Shown here: piece by piece, positions 53,941-62,720 of the stretch
Layout of the letters: each line of letters opens with the position of its first letter
Numbering within the stretch: position 1 is the stretch's first letter
Assembly (NCBI RefSeq): GCF_000949635.1
Contig: NZ_BAFN01000001.1
Span: 3,841,052-3,905,051 of the forward strand
Direction: 5' to 3'
DNA: 64,000 nt
Origin: Candidatus Brocadia sinica JPN1
GTDB lineage: Bacteria; Planctomycetota; Brocadiia; Brocadiales; Brocadiaceae
The notes under the pieces: model-generated
Database searches by the model: none
What the model was told of the DNA's origin: nothing
What the model saw: the letters and a program-made list of their open reading frames with translations, nothing else
Translations under genes and position numbers: made by a program

Positions 53941-54759
53941 TTACATCTTCAGGTTATAGGATGCAAGGTATTCATGACGCAGGTATTGAAGTAATTTGAT
54001 GATAACCTCAAACCCTTCTGACAGGGAATGCAGGGTATCGTCTAACTCATGCCGTCTTGCCATATCGTGTTCCGAAGCCAGACCGAAATAGGTTTTCCCA
54101 AAGTCTACATAATACCGGCTGTCTATCAGGGTCTTTTTATATTTAAATTTCTGTTCGATATACTCTGGAAACATGCCAGTGAAGAACAACGTATAGTTGC
54201 CAATATGACAATAGATATAAAATCTCCGGGCACTATCGGAACGCTGAATTTCTTCAATCATGTCAATAATATATCGGTATTGTTTTTCATCGTCTTTTCC
54301 CATCTTGAATAACCTGGACGTCTGTACAAACATGGCAAGCATATTTGCAAGATAATTTGACACATCAGTGCTATTTAACAATCGTAAAACTTTATTCCTA
54401 TTCCAGGGATATTGCGGTTCAGTACTATTCAATTCTTCAACGATATCATCGACAAAATCTGCGTCATCTTTTTTTAGTTTAAATACCCTTCTTAGCAATA
54501 AAGTAAATAAAAAATAAGGTGATGAATGAAGAATTATATTCCCTTCATGCATCACCTTATCAAAAACACGGTCACTATCGACCATTTGTGAAACAATATC
54601 TGTATCCCCCTGAATGAGATTTGCTATATGCTCATAGTCTTGTCTCTTCGTTACATAGTTTTCAATAAGAAACAGCAAATCTTGATCGGAGAGACGGTCA
54701 AGGTCATTTGATTTTAATTCATTGTTTTGTCTCTTCATCTTTCTTCTTTCGTGTTTCAT
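53941..54759 (-). CDS. Protein of unknown function, 272 aa
   Basis: A mostly helical, charged, cytosolic protein with no signal peptide. The only recognisable points are an acidic middle (KKDDADFVDDIVEEL) and aromatic stretches (FYIYCHIGNYTLFF). I do not recognise a family. The ATG at 54759 has AGG ahead and overlaps the YqhA-like stop by 41 bases; the ATG at 54738 is possible too. It is the last gene of the minus-strand dnaJ-like unit. Confidence 0.6.
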   Translation of the reverse strand: MKHERRKMKRQNNELKSNDLDRLSDQDLLFLIENYVTKRQDYEHIANLIQGDTDIVSQMVDSDRVFDKVMHEGNIILHSSPYFLFTLLLRRVFKLKKDDADFVDDIVEELNSTEPQYPWNRNKVLRLLNSTDVSNYLANMLAMFVQTSRLFKMGKDDEKQYRYIIDMIEEIQRSDSARRFYIYCHIGNYTLFFTGMFPEYIEQKFKYKKTLIDSRYYVDFGKTYFGLASEHDMARRHELDDTLHSLSEGFEVIIKLLQYLRHEYLASYNLKM

Positions 54760-55258
54760 CGCCTACCACTAACTTTGAAAAGAGTGTGATTGCCATGATA
54801 ACGATAGCTATCGAGCCACCAAAATATAGGGTTTCTAAGGGTTTTTCCCATATTACAATATGTTTTAAAAAAGTAATAACAATAACCACAACAACTGCTG
54901 CAATCAATTTTTCTTTTAAATCAGTGAGATCATGTATTTTCAGCCAGTGCGGATAGCTTATAGACTGGTCTTTATCTACAAACAATTCGAAGAGTCCAAT
55001 TCCCATAACAAACATCACTACGGCAACCATAAACAAATCTATGGCAGAAATAAAGTGTACAGAGAGTTCTACACGATGTTCGCTATGATGAAACAAAAAA
55101 TTCAATATGTCTGGAATACCATTCACAAACTCCCAAACCCCTGAAAAGATCAAAAAACCAGAGGCCAAAATCGTAAGAATAGAGGCTACTGCTACAAAGT
55201 ACCGCCCTGCGTTAACAAAACCCTTATTTATAATTGTTAAGAAATCCTGGTTCTTCAT
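54719..55258 (-). CDS. YqhA/UPF0114 family membrane protein
   Basis: A 179-residue protein with four membrane helices (YFVAVASILTILASGFLIF, then VHFISAIDLFMVAVVMFVMG and two more) and the loop segment HWLKIHDLTDLKEKL typical of the UPF0114 family. The function is unknown. It starts 12 bases after dnaJ. Confidence 0.8.
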   Translation of the reverse strand: MKNQDFLTIINKGFVNAGRYFVAVASILTILASGFLIFSGVWEFVNGIPDILNFLFHHSEHRVELSVHFISAIDLFMVAVVMFVMGIGLFELFVDKDQSISYPHWLKIHDLTDLKEKLIAAVVVVIVITFLKHIVIWEKPLETLYFGGSIAIVIMAITLFSKLVVGDETRKKKDEETKQ

Positions 55259-55270
55259 GTAATTCCTTTA

Positions 55271-56380
55271 CTATTTTTTTATTTCAATCGCCTGAAATTC
55301 TTCCAGTAATTCTTTCTGCCTTTTCGTCAAGTTCTTGGGGGTGTATACAATTACGCGCACATATTGGTCGCCGAATCCACGGCCTTTTAAATAGGGCATA
55401 CCACTACCCCTCAACCGGAACAGGGTTTCAGTCTGTGTTCCCGGTGGAATCTTCATCAAGGCGTTTCCGTCTAAGGTAGGCACTTCAATCTTTGAACCCA
55501 GAGCCGCTTCAATTAATGAAATGGTTGTTTCCATATAAATATCGCTTCCTTGCCTGTGAAAAATGGGGTGTGGTTGTACGGAGACAATTACGTAAACATC
55601 TTCCTTCAGCCTTCCGGCGGCCTTATCGGCTGTAACCCTTAAAGTTGTCCCATTATCCACCCCTGGAGGTATCTTGACGTTGATCTTGTCCAGTTTTTGT
55701 ATCTCGCCGCTTCCGTGACAGTTCTGGCACGGATGTTCAATGATGTTTCCCCGGCCCCTGCAAGCGGGACAGGCGCCGATTTTGATAATCCTGCCAAAAC
55801 CTTGCAGCTGCTCCTGTTGCACTTCTCCCCGCCCCTTACAACTCGTGCAAGTCCTGGGAATCGTACCTTTTGCAGTGCCTGATCCGCCGCAATCTGCGCA
55901 TTTTTCCATATGCGGGATAGCGACCTCTGTGCTAACGCCCTTATATGCCTGCTCCAGCGCAATTTCAACCCGAACCTGCTTAACCGGTTCCTCTGGTTGC
56001 GCGAAACCCCATCTCCGTGTGCCAAAGAAGTCGCTAAAGATACTGCCTCGACCGAAAAAATCTGAAAAAATATCATGTCCGAAAATGTCTTCCAAATCAC
56101 TAACGTGGCTAAAGTCCCGCCAGGTAAACCCTTCTTTGCTAAAATCTGACGCGACTCCAGCATGTCCATACTGATCATATCTTGCCCTCTTGTCGTCATC
56201 AATCAGTACTTCATATGCCTCGGATATTTCCTTGAACTTTTCTTCAGCCAGTTTTGGATTGTCTTTGTTGAGGTCGGGATGAAATTTCTTCGCTAGTGCA
56301 CGGTATGCTGCTTTGATTTCTTCTTTCGAAGCAGTCCTGCCTACCCCTAATAGCCCATAATAATCTTTTTTGTCTGACAT
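55271..56380 (-). CDS. dnaJ: DnaJ-type co-chaperone
   Basis: A 369-residue type I DnaJ. J domain with KKFHPDLNK and HPD intact (residues about 6-70), a G/F-rich region with repeated SDFFG, four zinc repeats CxxCxGxG-like ([32 protein letters not shown]), and the C-terminal substrate domain. It stimulates DnaK. I chose the ATG at 56380 because the J domain begins at MSDKKDYY; the ATG at 56416 adds a non-conserved stretch. Gap to the cysteine desulfurase gene about 150 bases. Confidence 0.95.
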   Translation of the reverse strand: MSDKKDYYGLLGVGRTASKEEIKAAYRALAKKFHPDLNKDNPKLAEEKFKEISEAYEVLIDDDKRARYDQYGHAGVASDFSKEGFTWRDFSHVSDLEDIFGHDIFSDFFGRGSIFSDFFGTRRWGFAQPEEPVKQVRVEIALEQAYKGVSTEVAIPHMEKCADCGGSGTAKGTIPRTCTSCKGRGEVQQEQLQGFGRIIKIGACPACRGRGNIIEHPCQNCHGSGEIQKLDKINVKIPPGVDNGTTLRVTADKAAGRLKEDVYVIVSVQPHPIFHRQGSDIYMETTISLIEAALGSKIEVPTLDGNALMKIPPGTQTETLFRLRGSGMPYLKGRGFGDQYVRVIVYTPKNLTKRQKELLEEFQAIEIKK

Positions 56381-56530
56381 GCCCCATATCTTACGTTCAT
56401 TTATAACTTTATTCAATAAAAAAGGTATTGCAGGAATGGTTAAACAGGCGATTTCTGCGCTCGATGGCTATTGTGAATCAATACAAGCTCTCATGGTTGC
56501 AAAGACTCACAAAGGTTGGGGTCTGATGAA

Positions 56531-57679
56531 TTATATCCTTTCGCTGGCAATTTTATCCAGCGCTCTTATGATTTGATCTACGTCCTCTTCTGTATTAAAA
56601 AATCCCGGACTGATTCTCACTGTACCGTCTGGAAATGTTCTCATCATCTGGTGGGCGAACGGCGCACAATGAAGACCAGGACGTACAGCAATATCAAAGG
56701 ATTGATCGAGAATGGCACCAACCTCTGCAGGTTTAAATCCTTTTACATTTATTGACAGGATACCTACCTTCTGGGATATGTCCGTTGTGCCATACAAAAC
56801 AAAGCGCTGGTCATCTTTGAAAGCGTGTATGATTTTATTGGTCAATCGTTGTTCGTGTGCCCTGATTGTGTCAATCCCTGTTGATAAGACGTATTCAACC
56901 CCGGCCCTAAGACCTGCAATCCCAACCGTATTGGGAGTACCGCTCTCCAGTTTGAAGGGTAATTCTGCTGGCTGAGACAACGAGGCTGGCTCGAAGCCCG
57001 TTCCCCCTTCTCTCCAGGGTTCTAAAGTTAACCGTTCTCCTACATAAAGTCCTCCGGTTCCTGTTGGTCCTAAAGGGCCCTTGTGTCCCGTAAATGCAAG
57101 CATATCAATAGAGTAATCATCAACGCTAATTTCACATACCCCTGCCGCCTGAGCGGCATCCACCATGAAAATAATATCATTTTTTCTTGCGATTCTGCCA
57201 ATCTCCCGGATTGGTTGAATCGTACCAAGGACATTCGGGGCATGTGTCATAACAAGTAATCGCGTTTTGGATGTGATGGCATTTTTGACATCATCGGGAT
57301 CAACAAGGCCTTCCGGAGAATTTCTCACCTTGGTTACCGTAATCATCTTTTTCTTTTCAAGCCCATTGAGGGCGCGAGAGACAGCATTATGTTCAAGAAA
57401 GGTTGTGATGGCATGGTCGCCCGGTTTGAGTAACCCTTTAATCCCCATATTTATAGCATCCGTGGCATTAAACGTGAGAATAAGTCTCCTTGAATCTTTG
57501 ATACCAAATAATCGAGCAACAACATTGCGGGTATCTTCAATCTCCTTTTCTGCTGCTACCGCCATCCTATGCCCTGAACGCCCCGGGTTGGCGCCCAGTG
57601 TCCGGTAAAAGGTATCCATTGTTTTGTATACAACCTCTGGTTTTGGAAACGTCGTTGCTGCGTTATCTAAATAGATCAT
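56531..57679 (-). CDS. Cysteine desulfurase family protein (class V aminotransferase)
   Basis: A 382-residue PLP enzyme of the NifS/SufS-like TIGR01977 type. MIYLDNAATTFPKP opening, VDAAQAAGVCEI-type PLP region, the Lys in FTGHKGPLGPTG, and RPGLHCAPFAHQM near the C-terminus with the putative catalytic cysteine. It extracts sulfur from cysteine and would supply persulfide to the ThiF-like E1 (2 bases upstream) or the NifU protein nearby. Confidence 0.9.
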   Translation of the reverse strand: MIYLDNAATTFPKPEVVYKTMDTFYRTLGANPGRSGHRMAVAAEKEIEDTRNVVARLFGIKDSRRLILTFNATDAINMGIKGLLKPGDHAITTFLEHNAVSRALNGLEKKKMITVTKVRNSPEGLVDPDDVKNAITSKTRLLVMTHAPNVLGTIQPIREIGRIARKNDIIFMVDAAQAAGVCEISVDDYSIDMLAFTGHKGPLGPTGTGGLYVGERLTLEPWREGGTGFEPASLSQPAELPFKLESGTPNTVGIAGLRAGVEYVLSTGIDTIRAHEQRLTNKIIHAFKDDQRFVLYGTTDISQKVGILSINVKGFKPAEVGAILDQSFDIAVRPGLHCAPFAHQMMRTFPDGTVRISPGFFNTEEDVDQIIRALDKIASERI

Positions 57680-57681
57680 AT

Positions 57682-58707
57682 TTACATCCCTATATATTTT
57701 GCGTAAAGCCCCTTTGCAATTGATGCATCATTCGTGCCCGTAATAATTGACCGGCCATCGGTAAATACCGTTAACTCGTATTTATCGATCTTTAAACGTA
57801 ACAAAAAGCTATTAAAAGATACGTCTCCCACTTTTTCCAGCCGCACTGCAAGCCTCTTTAAGTCGAGTTTTGATCCGTTGGAGTGTAAAATTTGTACGGC
57901 GTTTCTGCCACACAAAGAGGTAGCCAGTGAGTACGTATTTTTCAATAAGAATTCATAATTGCGTTGCTTGCATGTTATACAATCGGATTTCTCTTTAATA
58001 TCTTCTACATACAACCTTTTCATTTCATTGCGCCAGAGGTCGATCTGTAAAAGACCTTTCCTCAATCTCTCAAAATTATCCGTCAGGATTTTTAACGCTT
58101 CTGCTACCTGAATGGAGGCAATCATGCTGGCAATGGGTGCAATGATTCCTTCCGTATCGCATGTTTCAATAGTACCAAAAGACGGAATATTTTCAAGTAT
58201 GCACCGGAAACAGGGGGTTTTTGATGGGACAATGTTCATGGTCAAACCCATACCTCCGATACACGCCCCATAAATCCATGGTATTCCTTTTTTTACGCAA
58301 TAATCATTCACCAGGAACCGGGTTTCAAAGTTATCGGTTCCATCAATGACAATATCTGCAGTTTCTAGAAGGGTTTCAATATTCGATGGATTGAGGTCTG
58401 CAATGAATGATTCAACCCGGACATGAGAATTAACTTTTTGAAGTTTCTTTTGCGCGGCGACAGCTTTTGGAAGGTTTTTACTGATATCTTCTTCGTCAAA
58501 TAAAGATTGGCGTTGCAGGTTGCTTTCTTCGATATAATCACGGTCTATAATTTTTAGACACTTTACCCCGCTACGGACAAGAAGATTTGCAGAGGTACAG
58601 CCTAATGCGCCACAGCCGACAAGCACGGCACTCTTCTGCATAAGTATTTTTTGCCCCTGACTACCTATGCCGTAGAATAGTATCTGCCGTGCATAACGTT
58701 CTGACAT
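57682..58707 (-). CDS. ThiF/MoeB/HesA-type adenylyltransferase
   Basis: A 341-residue E1-like enzyme. RQILFYGIGSQGQKIL, VLVGCGALGCTSANLLVRSG (ATP site), the adenylation Arg and Asp (SNLQRQSLFDEED), and GTDNFETRFLVNDYC. A C-terminal CxxC-type zinc pair (ITCKQR) is present, and a ~70-residue extension resembles a ThiS-binding or regulatory domain. It activates a sulfur-carrier protein for thiolation. The carrier (ThiS/MoaD) is not adjacent. Cysteine desulfurase follows by 2 bases. Confidence 0.88.
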   Translation of the reverse strand: MSERYARQILFYGIGSQGQKILMQKSAVLVGCGALGCTSANLLVRSGVKCLKIIDRDYIEESNLQRQSLFDEEDISKNLPKAVAAQKKLQKVNSHVRVESFIADLNPSNIETLLETADIVIDGTDNFETRFLVNDYCVKKGIPWIYGACIGGMGLTMNIVPSKTPCFRCILENIPSFGTIETCDTEGIIAPIASMIASIQVAEALKILTDNFERLRKGLLQIDLWRNEMKRLYVEDIKEKSDCITCKQRNYEFLLKNTYSLATSLCGRNAVQILHSNGSKLDLKRLAVRLEKVGDVSFNSFLLRLKIDKYELTVFTDGRSIITGTNDASIAKGLYAKYIGM

Positions 58708-58708
58708 G

Positions 58709-59386
58709 TTAAGTATTTATTTTGAAATTACTCAAACACGAAGGGTCGCCTGTCGCAAGGGCTTTTTCTCTTTTATACGCAATATGAGAATTTATTCCTT
58801 CACCAAACCCTGCAATCCATTCATTGATAATATTACACATCGTTAAAAAGTCTGCGCCTGCGTTTCTCCAGTATAACTCATGGACGCAGCTTTCATGGTC
58901 CCACGATGTGGTTTTTTCAGACTCCGCTACTACCTGTGCTCCCCGATCACAAGGCATCCCATCACAAAGGTAATCTCCCATCACCTCGAAAACCTTTGAA
59001 GTACTGTTACACTCTGCTGGCGATAATCCTTTGCTCCGGGCGGCCTCTTTCCCGCAACTAATACCGTGCTTGCGGGCAGCATCAGCAGCCACCTTTGCAG
59101 CATCACTACACTTGGCACAAAAGGCAGCAATCGTAGCAGCTTCACGTGTTTCTATCTCTACAATAAGGCTTTGAATTCCCTGATGAATAGGTTTATTGGC
59201 TAAGAGTTCTTCTAAGGGTTTATGAACACTCGATTTTGGATATTTTTTGTAAACCTGTTCAAGGATTTTATCCGCTTCTGCACCATATTTCGTTTTAAAT
59301 TCAGAAACGATAGCGGATTCTCTTGCCTCCGTGGTTTTAATCTTCCCGTACATCCAATGATGGATTGGACCCAATACTAAACTCAT
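58709..59386 (-). CDS. Cysteine-rich protein, ATC-hydrolase-like C-terminus
   Basis: A 225-residue protein with about nine cysteines (CAKC, ISCGKE, YLCDGMPC, ESCVHELYW, GDPSC). The C-terminal block ELYWRNAGADFLTMCNIINE and GFGEGINSHIAYKREKALATGD resembles the 2-amino-thiazoline-4-carboxylate hydrolase and V4R family, which handle cysteine-derived thiazolines. That assignment is tentative. It is followed directly by the ThiF-like gene, so a sulfur or thiazole role is plausible. Confidence 0.55.
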   Translation of the reverse strand: MSLVLGPIHHWMYGKIKTTEARESAIVSEFKTKYGAEADKILEQVYKKYPKSSVHKPLEELLANKPIHQGIQSLIVEIETREAATIAAFCAKCSDAAKVAADAARKHGISCGKEAARSKGLSPAECNSTSKVFEVMGDYLCDGMPCDRGAQVVAESEKTTSWDHESCVHELYWRNAGADFLTMCNIINEWIAGFGEGINSHIAYKREKALATGDPSCLSNFKINT

Positions 59387-59489
59387 TCAGAAACTCCTCG
59401 TTGTGAAATTTGAATAAAAATCAACCGCCAAAAACCACTGGGATTGCAGATGTTTTCTGGTAACAAACAGTATCACACTCCACCATAAA

Positions 59490-59565
59490 TTAGACCTTCG
59501 GCTACTTTTTCAATGTAGAGCGACGAGGCTCGTCGCTCTACAACCGCAACTTTGAAATTCTGAAA
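59490..59565. repeat. Element with shared end motif and 29-bp palindrome
   Basis: It opens with ACCTTCGGCTACTT and ends CAACTTTGAAATTCTGAA. Between, TGTAGAGCGACGAG and CTCGTCGCTCTACA (59514-59542) form a perfect 14-bp palindrome around one base. It belongs to the dispersed set described in the findings. Confidence 0.65.
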
Positions 59566-59594
59566 CGCCAACGTTATGACTTTCAACACCATGA

Positions 59595-59813
59595 CTAAGC
59601 GAGTTCGACTGATTCTACTTCAGGAATCTCTTCTTTGAGGCGCTCCTCTACGCCATATTTTAGCGTCATGAGTGCACTTGGACAAGACCCACATGCGCCT
59701 CTTAAGCGCACCTTTACGACCCCTCCCTGAATATCAACCAATTCAATATCTCCACCATCTGCTTGCAACGCAGGTCTGATATGTTTCAGTGCCTCCTCTA
59801 CTTTCTCTTTCAT
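59595..59813 (-). CDS. NifU C-terminal domain (Nfu-type) Fe-S scaffold
   Basis: A 72-residue Nfu-type scaffold domain. It has the IRPALQADGGDIELVDI opening and the cluster-binding pair in CGSCPSALMTL. It accepts and transfers [4Fe-4S] clusters. The cysteine desulfurase in the same cluster could supply the sulfur. It lies 18 bases downstream of the DUF1858 gene. Confidence 0.93.
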   Translation of the reverse strand: MKEKVEEALKHIRPALQADGGDIELVDIQGGVVKVRLRGACGSCPSALMTLKYGVEERLKEEIPEVESVELA

Positions 59814-59831
59814 CTGAATTCTCCTTTTTAT

Positions 59832-60059
59832 TTATTGGTTAACTTTTTTCTTTTCAATAACTTCGTTCAATTCCTTAATAATGACTTCCGGATCAATATT
59901 GTGCATAGCTGCACCAAAAGCAATATCTTCCATCTTTGAACCCGGACATGTAAAGCAACCTGCTCCAAAATATTTTTTTACAACAGCCTCAGCTTCCGGG
60001 TATTCCTTAATTACCTCTCCTATGCTGGTCTTTTTTGTTATTTTTTTAATTTCTGCCAT
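59832..60059 (-). CDS. DUF1858 domain protein
   Basis: A 75-residue DUF1858 protein: TSIGEVIKEYPEAEAVVKKY, GAGCFTCPGSKMEDIAFGAA, IIKELNEVI. The CxxC is typical of this small helical domain, often fused to or beside hybrid-cluster and other metal proteins. It is probably the first gene of the minus-strand NifU unit. Confidence 0.9.
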   Translation of the reverse strand: MAEIKKITKKTSIGEVIKEYPEAEAVVKKYFGAGCFTCPGSKMEDIAFGAAMHNIDPEVIIKELNEVIEKKKVNQ

Positions 60060-60346
60060 AATTTATAATTCCTCATCAAAATTTTAGGGATTATTTTAAA
60101 AATACCACAAAAAAATATCCCCTATAGAATCAATAAATACAATAAAACAGAAATCATAAATAAAATCTTCACGATGCTACATCACTACATCCACGTGAAT
60201 CTGTAATCGTCGTTACGGAATTAAGGGTATCGGACAATGGAGTTTTTGTCAATCAAAAAAATCCAAAAACATATCTATTAACGAAGATATGATGTTTTAA
60301 AATTTTGATTGATTAATGAATACTTATCTTTTACACTTATTAACCT

Positions 60347-61213
60347 ATGATGCTATCTCATATACCTTTTATCATCTCCATAATCCTGTATTTTGTTTCT
60401 TCTGTCTGGTCGGTTGGCTCTATTGTAAAGCCCATTTTTTTCAACAAAAAAGTAGCCAAGTGGTCCATGATAATGGGTTTTTTTATCCACAGCGGTTTTC
60501 TGGTATTCCTGGGCCTCGAATCCGGCAATATCCCTATAACAAATGTCTATGAATCCTTCGTATCCCTTCTGTGGTGTGTTTTGTTTGTTTATATCAACCT
60601 GGATTATCTTTACAAGCTGCCATCTTTAGATACATTCTTAATGCCCGTCGTTACAGCGCTCTCTATTTGGGCGCTCACATTTGACGGAGGAAACTTATTA
60701 ATTACCGTGAGCCTTCAGAACTTCTGGCTCGTAGCGCACATCATCCCCATATTCATAGGCTACGCTGCCTTCACGATATCTTTTAGCCTCAGCGTCATGT
60801 ATCTCACGCAGCAAAGACAACTAAAACATAAACTGTTTGGCCCGCTTTTTAACAAGTTGCCGTCACTGGAGGGTATTGACAAGCTGATGTGGAAGACGAT
60901 TTCTTTTGGTTTCCCATTACTTACGCTTGGGCTTGTGTTTGGCACCTTTTGGGTCAAGACACAAAATATTTTAGGAGAACTGTGGTACCTGGATTATAAA
61001 GTTGTCCTGGGTTTGGCCACATGGCTTATTTATGCGGCGTTGTTACATATGCGACTTGTCGCATCTTTTCACGGCACCAGGATCGCCTTATTGACTATCG
61101 CCGGTTTTTGCCTGGTGCTTTTTACTTTTATCGGGACATTCTTTATGGGATCCAAACATGCCTTTCAGAATGTCAGCGAACAAACGCATATTGAGATTTT
61201 GAATATGCAGTGA
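60347..61213 (+). CDS. CcsA/HemX-type membrane protein
   Basis: A 288-residue protein with about eight membrane helices. It has the family arrangement of cytochrome c assembly/HemX proteins, with WLVAHIIPIFIGYAAF and GELWYLDYKVVLGLATWLIY near the C-terminus. In the latter the haem-handling tryptophan motif is present but degenerate. In many bacteria hemX precedes hemA, as here, and affects glutamyl-tRNA reductase levels. A separate cytochrome c maturation role cannot be ruled out. Confidence 0.78.
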   Translation: MMLSHIPFIISIILYFVSSVWSVGSIVKPIFFNKKVAKWSMIMGFFIHSGFLVFLGLESGNIPITNVYESFVSLLWCVLFVYINLDYLYKLPSLDTFLMPVVTALSIWALTFDGGNLLITVSLQNFWLVAHIIPIFIGYAAFTISFSLSVMYLTQQRQLKHKLFGPLFNKLPSLEGIDKLMWKTISFGFPLLTLGLVFGTFWVKTQNILGELWYLDYKVVLGLATWLIYAALLHMRLVASFHGTRIALLTIAGFCLVLFTFIGTFFMGSKHAFQNVSEQTHIEILNMQ

Positions 61214-61214
61214 A

Positions 61215-61294
61215 CTTAGCGCAAAATGCCGCAATCAGAAGAGTCACACGGCGCTGAAGAATAGATACTATTGTTCGGATTTAGCAGTTTTTCA
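61215..61294 (+). other. Conserved leader-like element, copy B (upstream of hemA)
   Basis: About 80 bases that align with 26711-26786 (roughly 70 per cent by eye). In copy B the hairpin AATAG-ATA-CTATT sits inside GCTGAA/TTTAGC (61253-61285), and GCCG/CGGC lies just 5'. It lies two bases after the hemX stop and 84 bases before the hemA start. Confidence 0.5.
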
Positions 61295-61377
61295 TGAACA
61301 AAAACCTGCAAAAGAAGAAGGTTTGGTTTTATTCGTGCTGAGATTACACATAGAGTAAGTTAGACAAAGGTTTGGAT

Positions 61378-62664
61378 ATGAGCATTCTGGTCATTGGACT
61401 GAATCATAAGTCAGCCCCGGTAGAGGTCAGGGAAAAATTGGCTTTTAACGCCAATAATATTTCTGCCGCCTTATCACTATTTCTCCACAAGCATCAAACG
61501 GCAGAGGCCGTTATTTTATCAACCTGTAACCGTGTAGAGATATATGTGTCATCCATAGAAGGCACTATTAAAGTGGAAGATGTCCTTTCATTCCTTGCCG
61601 ACTTTCACAAAATTGAGTTAAGCAGCTTTTCTTCCTACATGTACCACTACACAGACGATCGTGCCGTGAACCATCTTTTCTTTGTCACCGCCAGTCTTGA
61701 TTCTATGGTACTCGGCGAGTCGCAGATCCTCTCGCAGGTCAAGGAAGCATACACGATGGCATCCATGGAAGAGGCCACCGGAAAGGTTATGAACCAATTA
61801 TTTCAGCAGGCGCTCAATGTTGCAAAAATCATACATACAAAAACATCCATTGGAAAGGGAAAGGTTTCTATTAGTTCTGTCGCCGTGGAATTTGCTGAGA
61901 AGATATTTCAGGATTTCACGGGCAAAATGGTTCTTGTGGTGGGTGCCGGTGAAATGTGTGAACTTTTGTTAAAACATCTCTATGAAGAAGGGGCGCGTAC
62001 CATTGTGGTTGCGAATCGCACCTTTGAACGCGCTCAGGAGATTGCCAATGCCTTTCAGGGACAGGCCATTAAATACGAATTACTGGGTGAATACCTTGCA
62101 AAGGCCGATATTATCATTAGCTCAACCTCTGCTCCGCATTATGTAATCCATGTCGACCAGGTAAAAGAAGCCATCAGGCATCGAAGGGGTAATCCCATGT
62201 TCCTCATAGACATCGCCGTGCCCAGGGATATTGAACCCGATGTCGCCAACATTGATAATGTCTATCTTTACAATATCGATGACTTACAATCTGTTGTGAA
62301 CCAGAATATTGACGAACGAACCAGAGAGGTGGAGAAATGCCGTTCTATCGTTGAAGAGGAGGTTGAACATTTTATGGCAAAACTTGAGGAAATGAAGATA
62401 GAACCTGCGATAACCCAATTACGCAATCATTTTCATAGCGTTGGGAAAGAAGAGTTAGGGCGTCTAAGGTCCAAACTAAAAAGTATCGACAATGGAGATT
62501 GGGAGCAAGTTGTTTACACTATGGAACGCACCATAAATAAACTCCTCCATCATCCTGCAAAAGTTGCTAAACTAGAGGCAAAGAACGGCGGTGGATACCG
62601 GTATGTAGAAACCATCAAAAAATTATTTGGTATATTTCACCACGCGGAACACCCACCACATTAG
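61378..62664 (+). CDS. hemA: Glutamyl-tRNA reductase
   Basis: A 428-residue GluTR, first step of the C5 route to haem. It opens ILVIGLNHKSAPVEVREKL, has the catalytic Cys in ILSTCNRVEIYV, then LGESQILSQVKEAY, the NADPH motif VVGAGEMCELLLKHL and a C-terminal dimerisation helix. The ATG at 61378 with AAAGG seven bases ahead is preferred over a TTG two codons earlier. Confidence 0.96.
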   Translation: MSILVIGLNHKSAPVEVREKLAFNANNISAALSLFLHKHQTAEAVILSTCNRVEIYVSSIEGTIKVEDVLSFLADFHKIELSSFSSYMYHYTDDRAVNHLFFVTASLDSMVLGESQILSQVKEAYTMASMEEATGKVMNQLFQQALNVAKIIHTKTSIGKGKVSISSVAVEFAEKIFQDFTGKMVLVVGAGEMCELLLKHLYEEGARTIVVANRTFERAQEIANAFQGQAIKYELLGEYLAKADIIISSTSAPHYVIHVDQVKEAIRHRRGNPMFLIDIAVPRDIEPDVANIDNVYLYNIDDLQSVVNQNIDERTREVEKCRSIVEEEVEHFMAKLEEMKIEPAITQLRNHFHSVGKEELGRLRSKLKSIDNGDWEQVVYTMERTINKLLHHPAKVAKLEAKNGGGYRYVETIKKLFGIFHHAEHPPH

Positions 62665-62720
62665 AGCTGGAACGAAAGGTTTTCCCTCTGACCCTCCTCA
62701 AAACGATCATTACAGCACTA

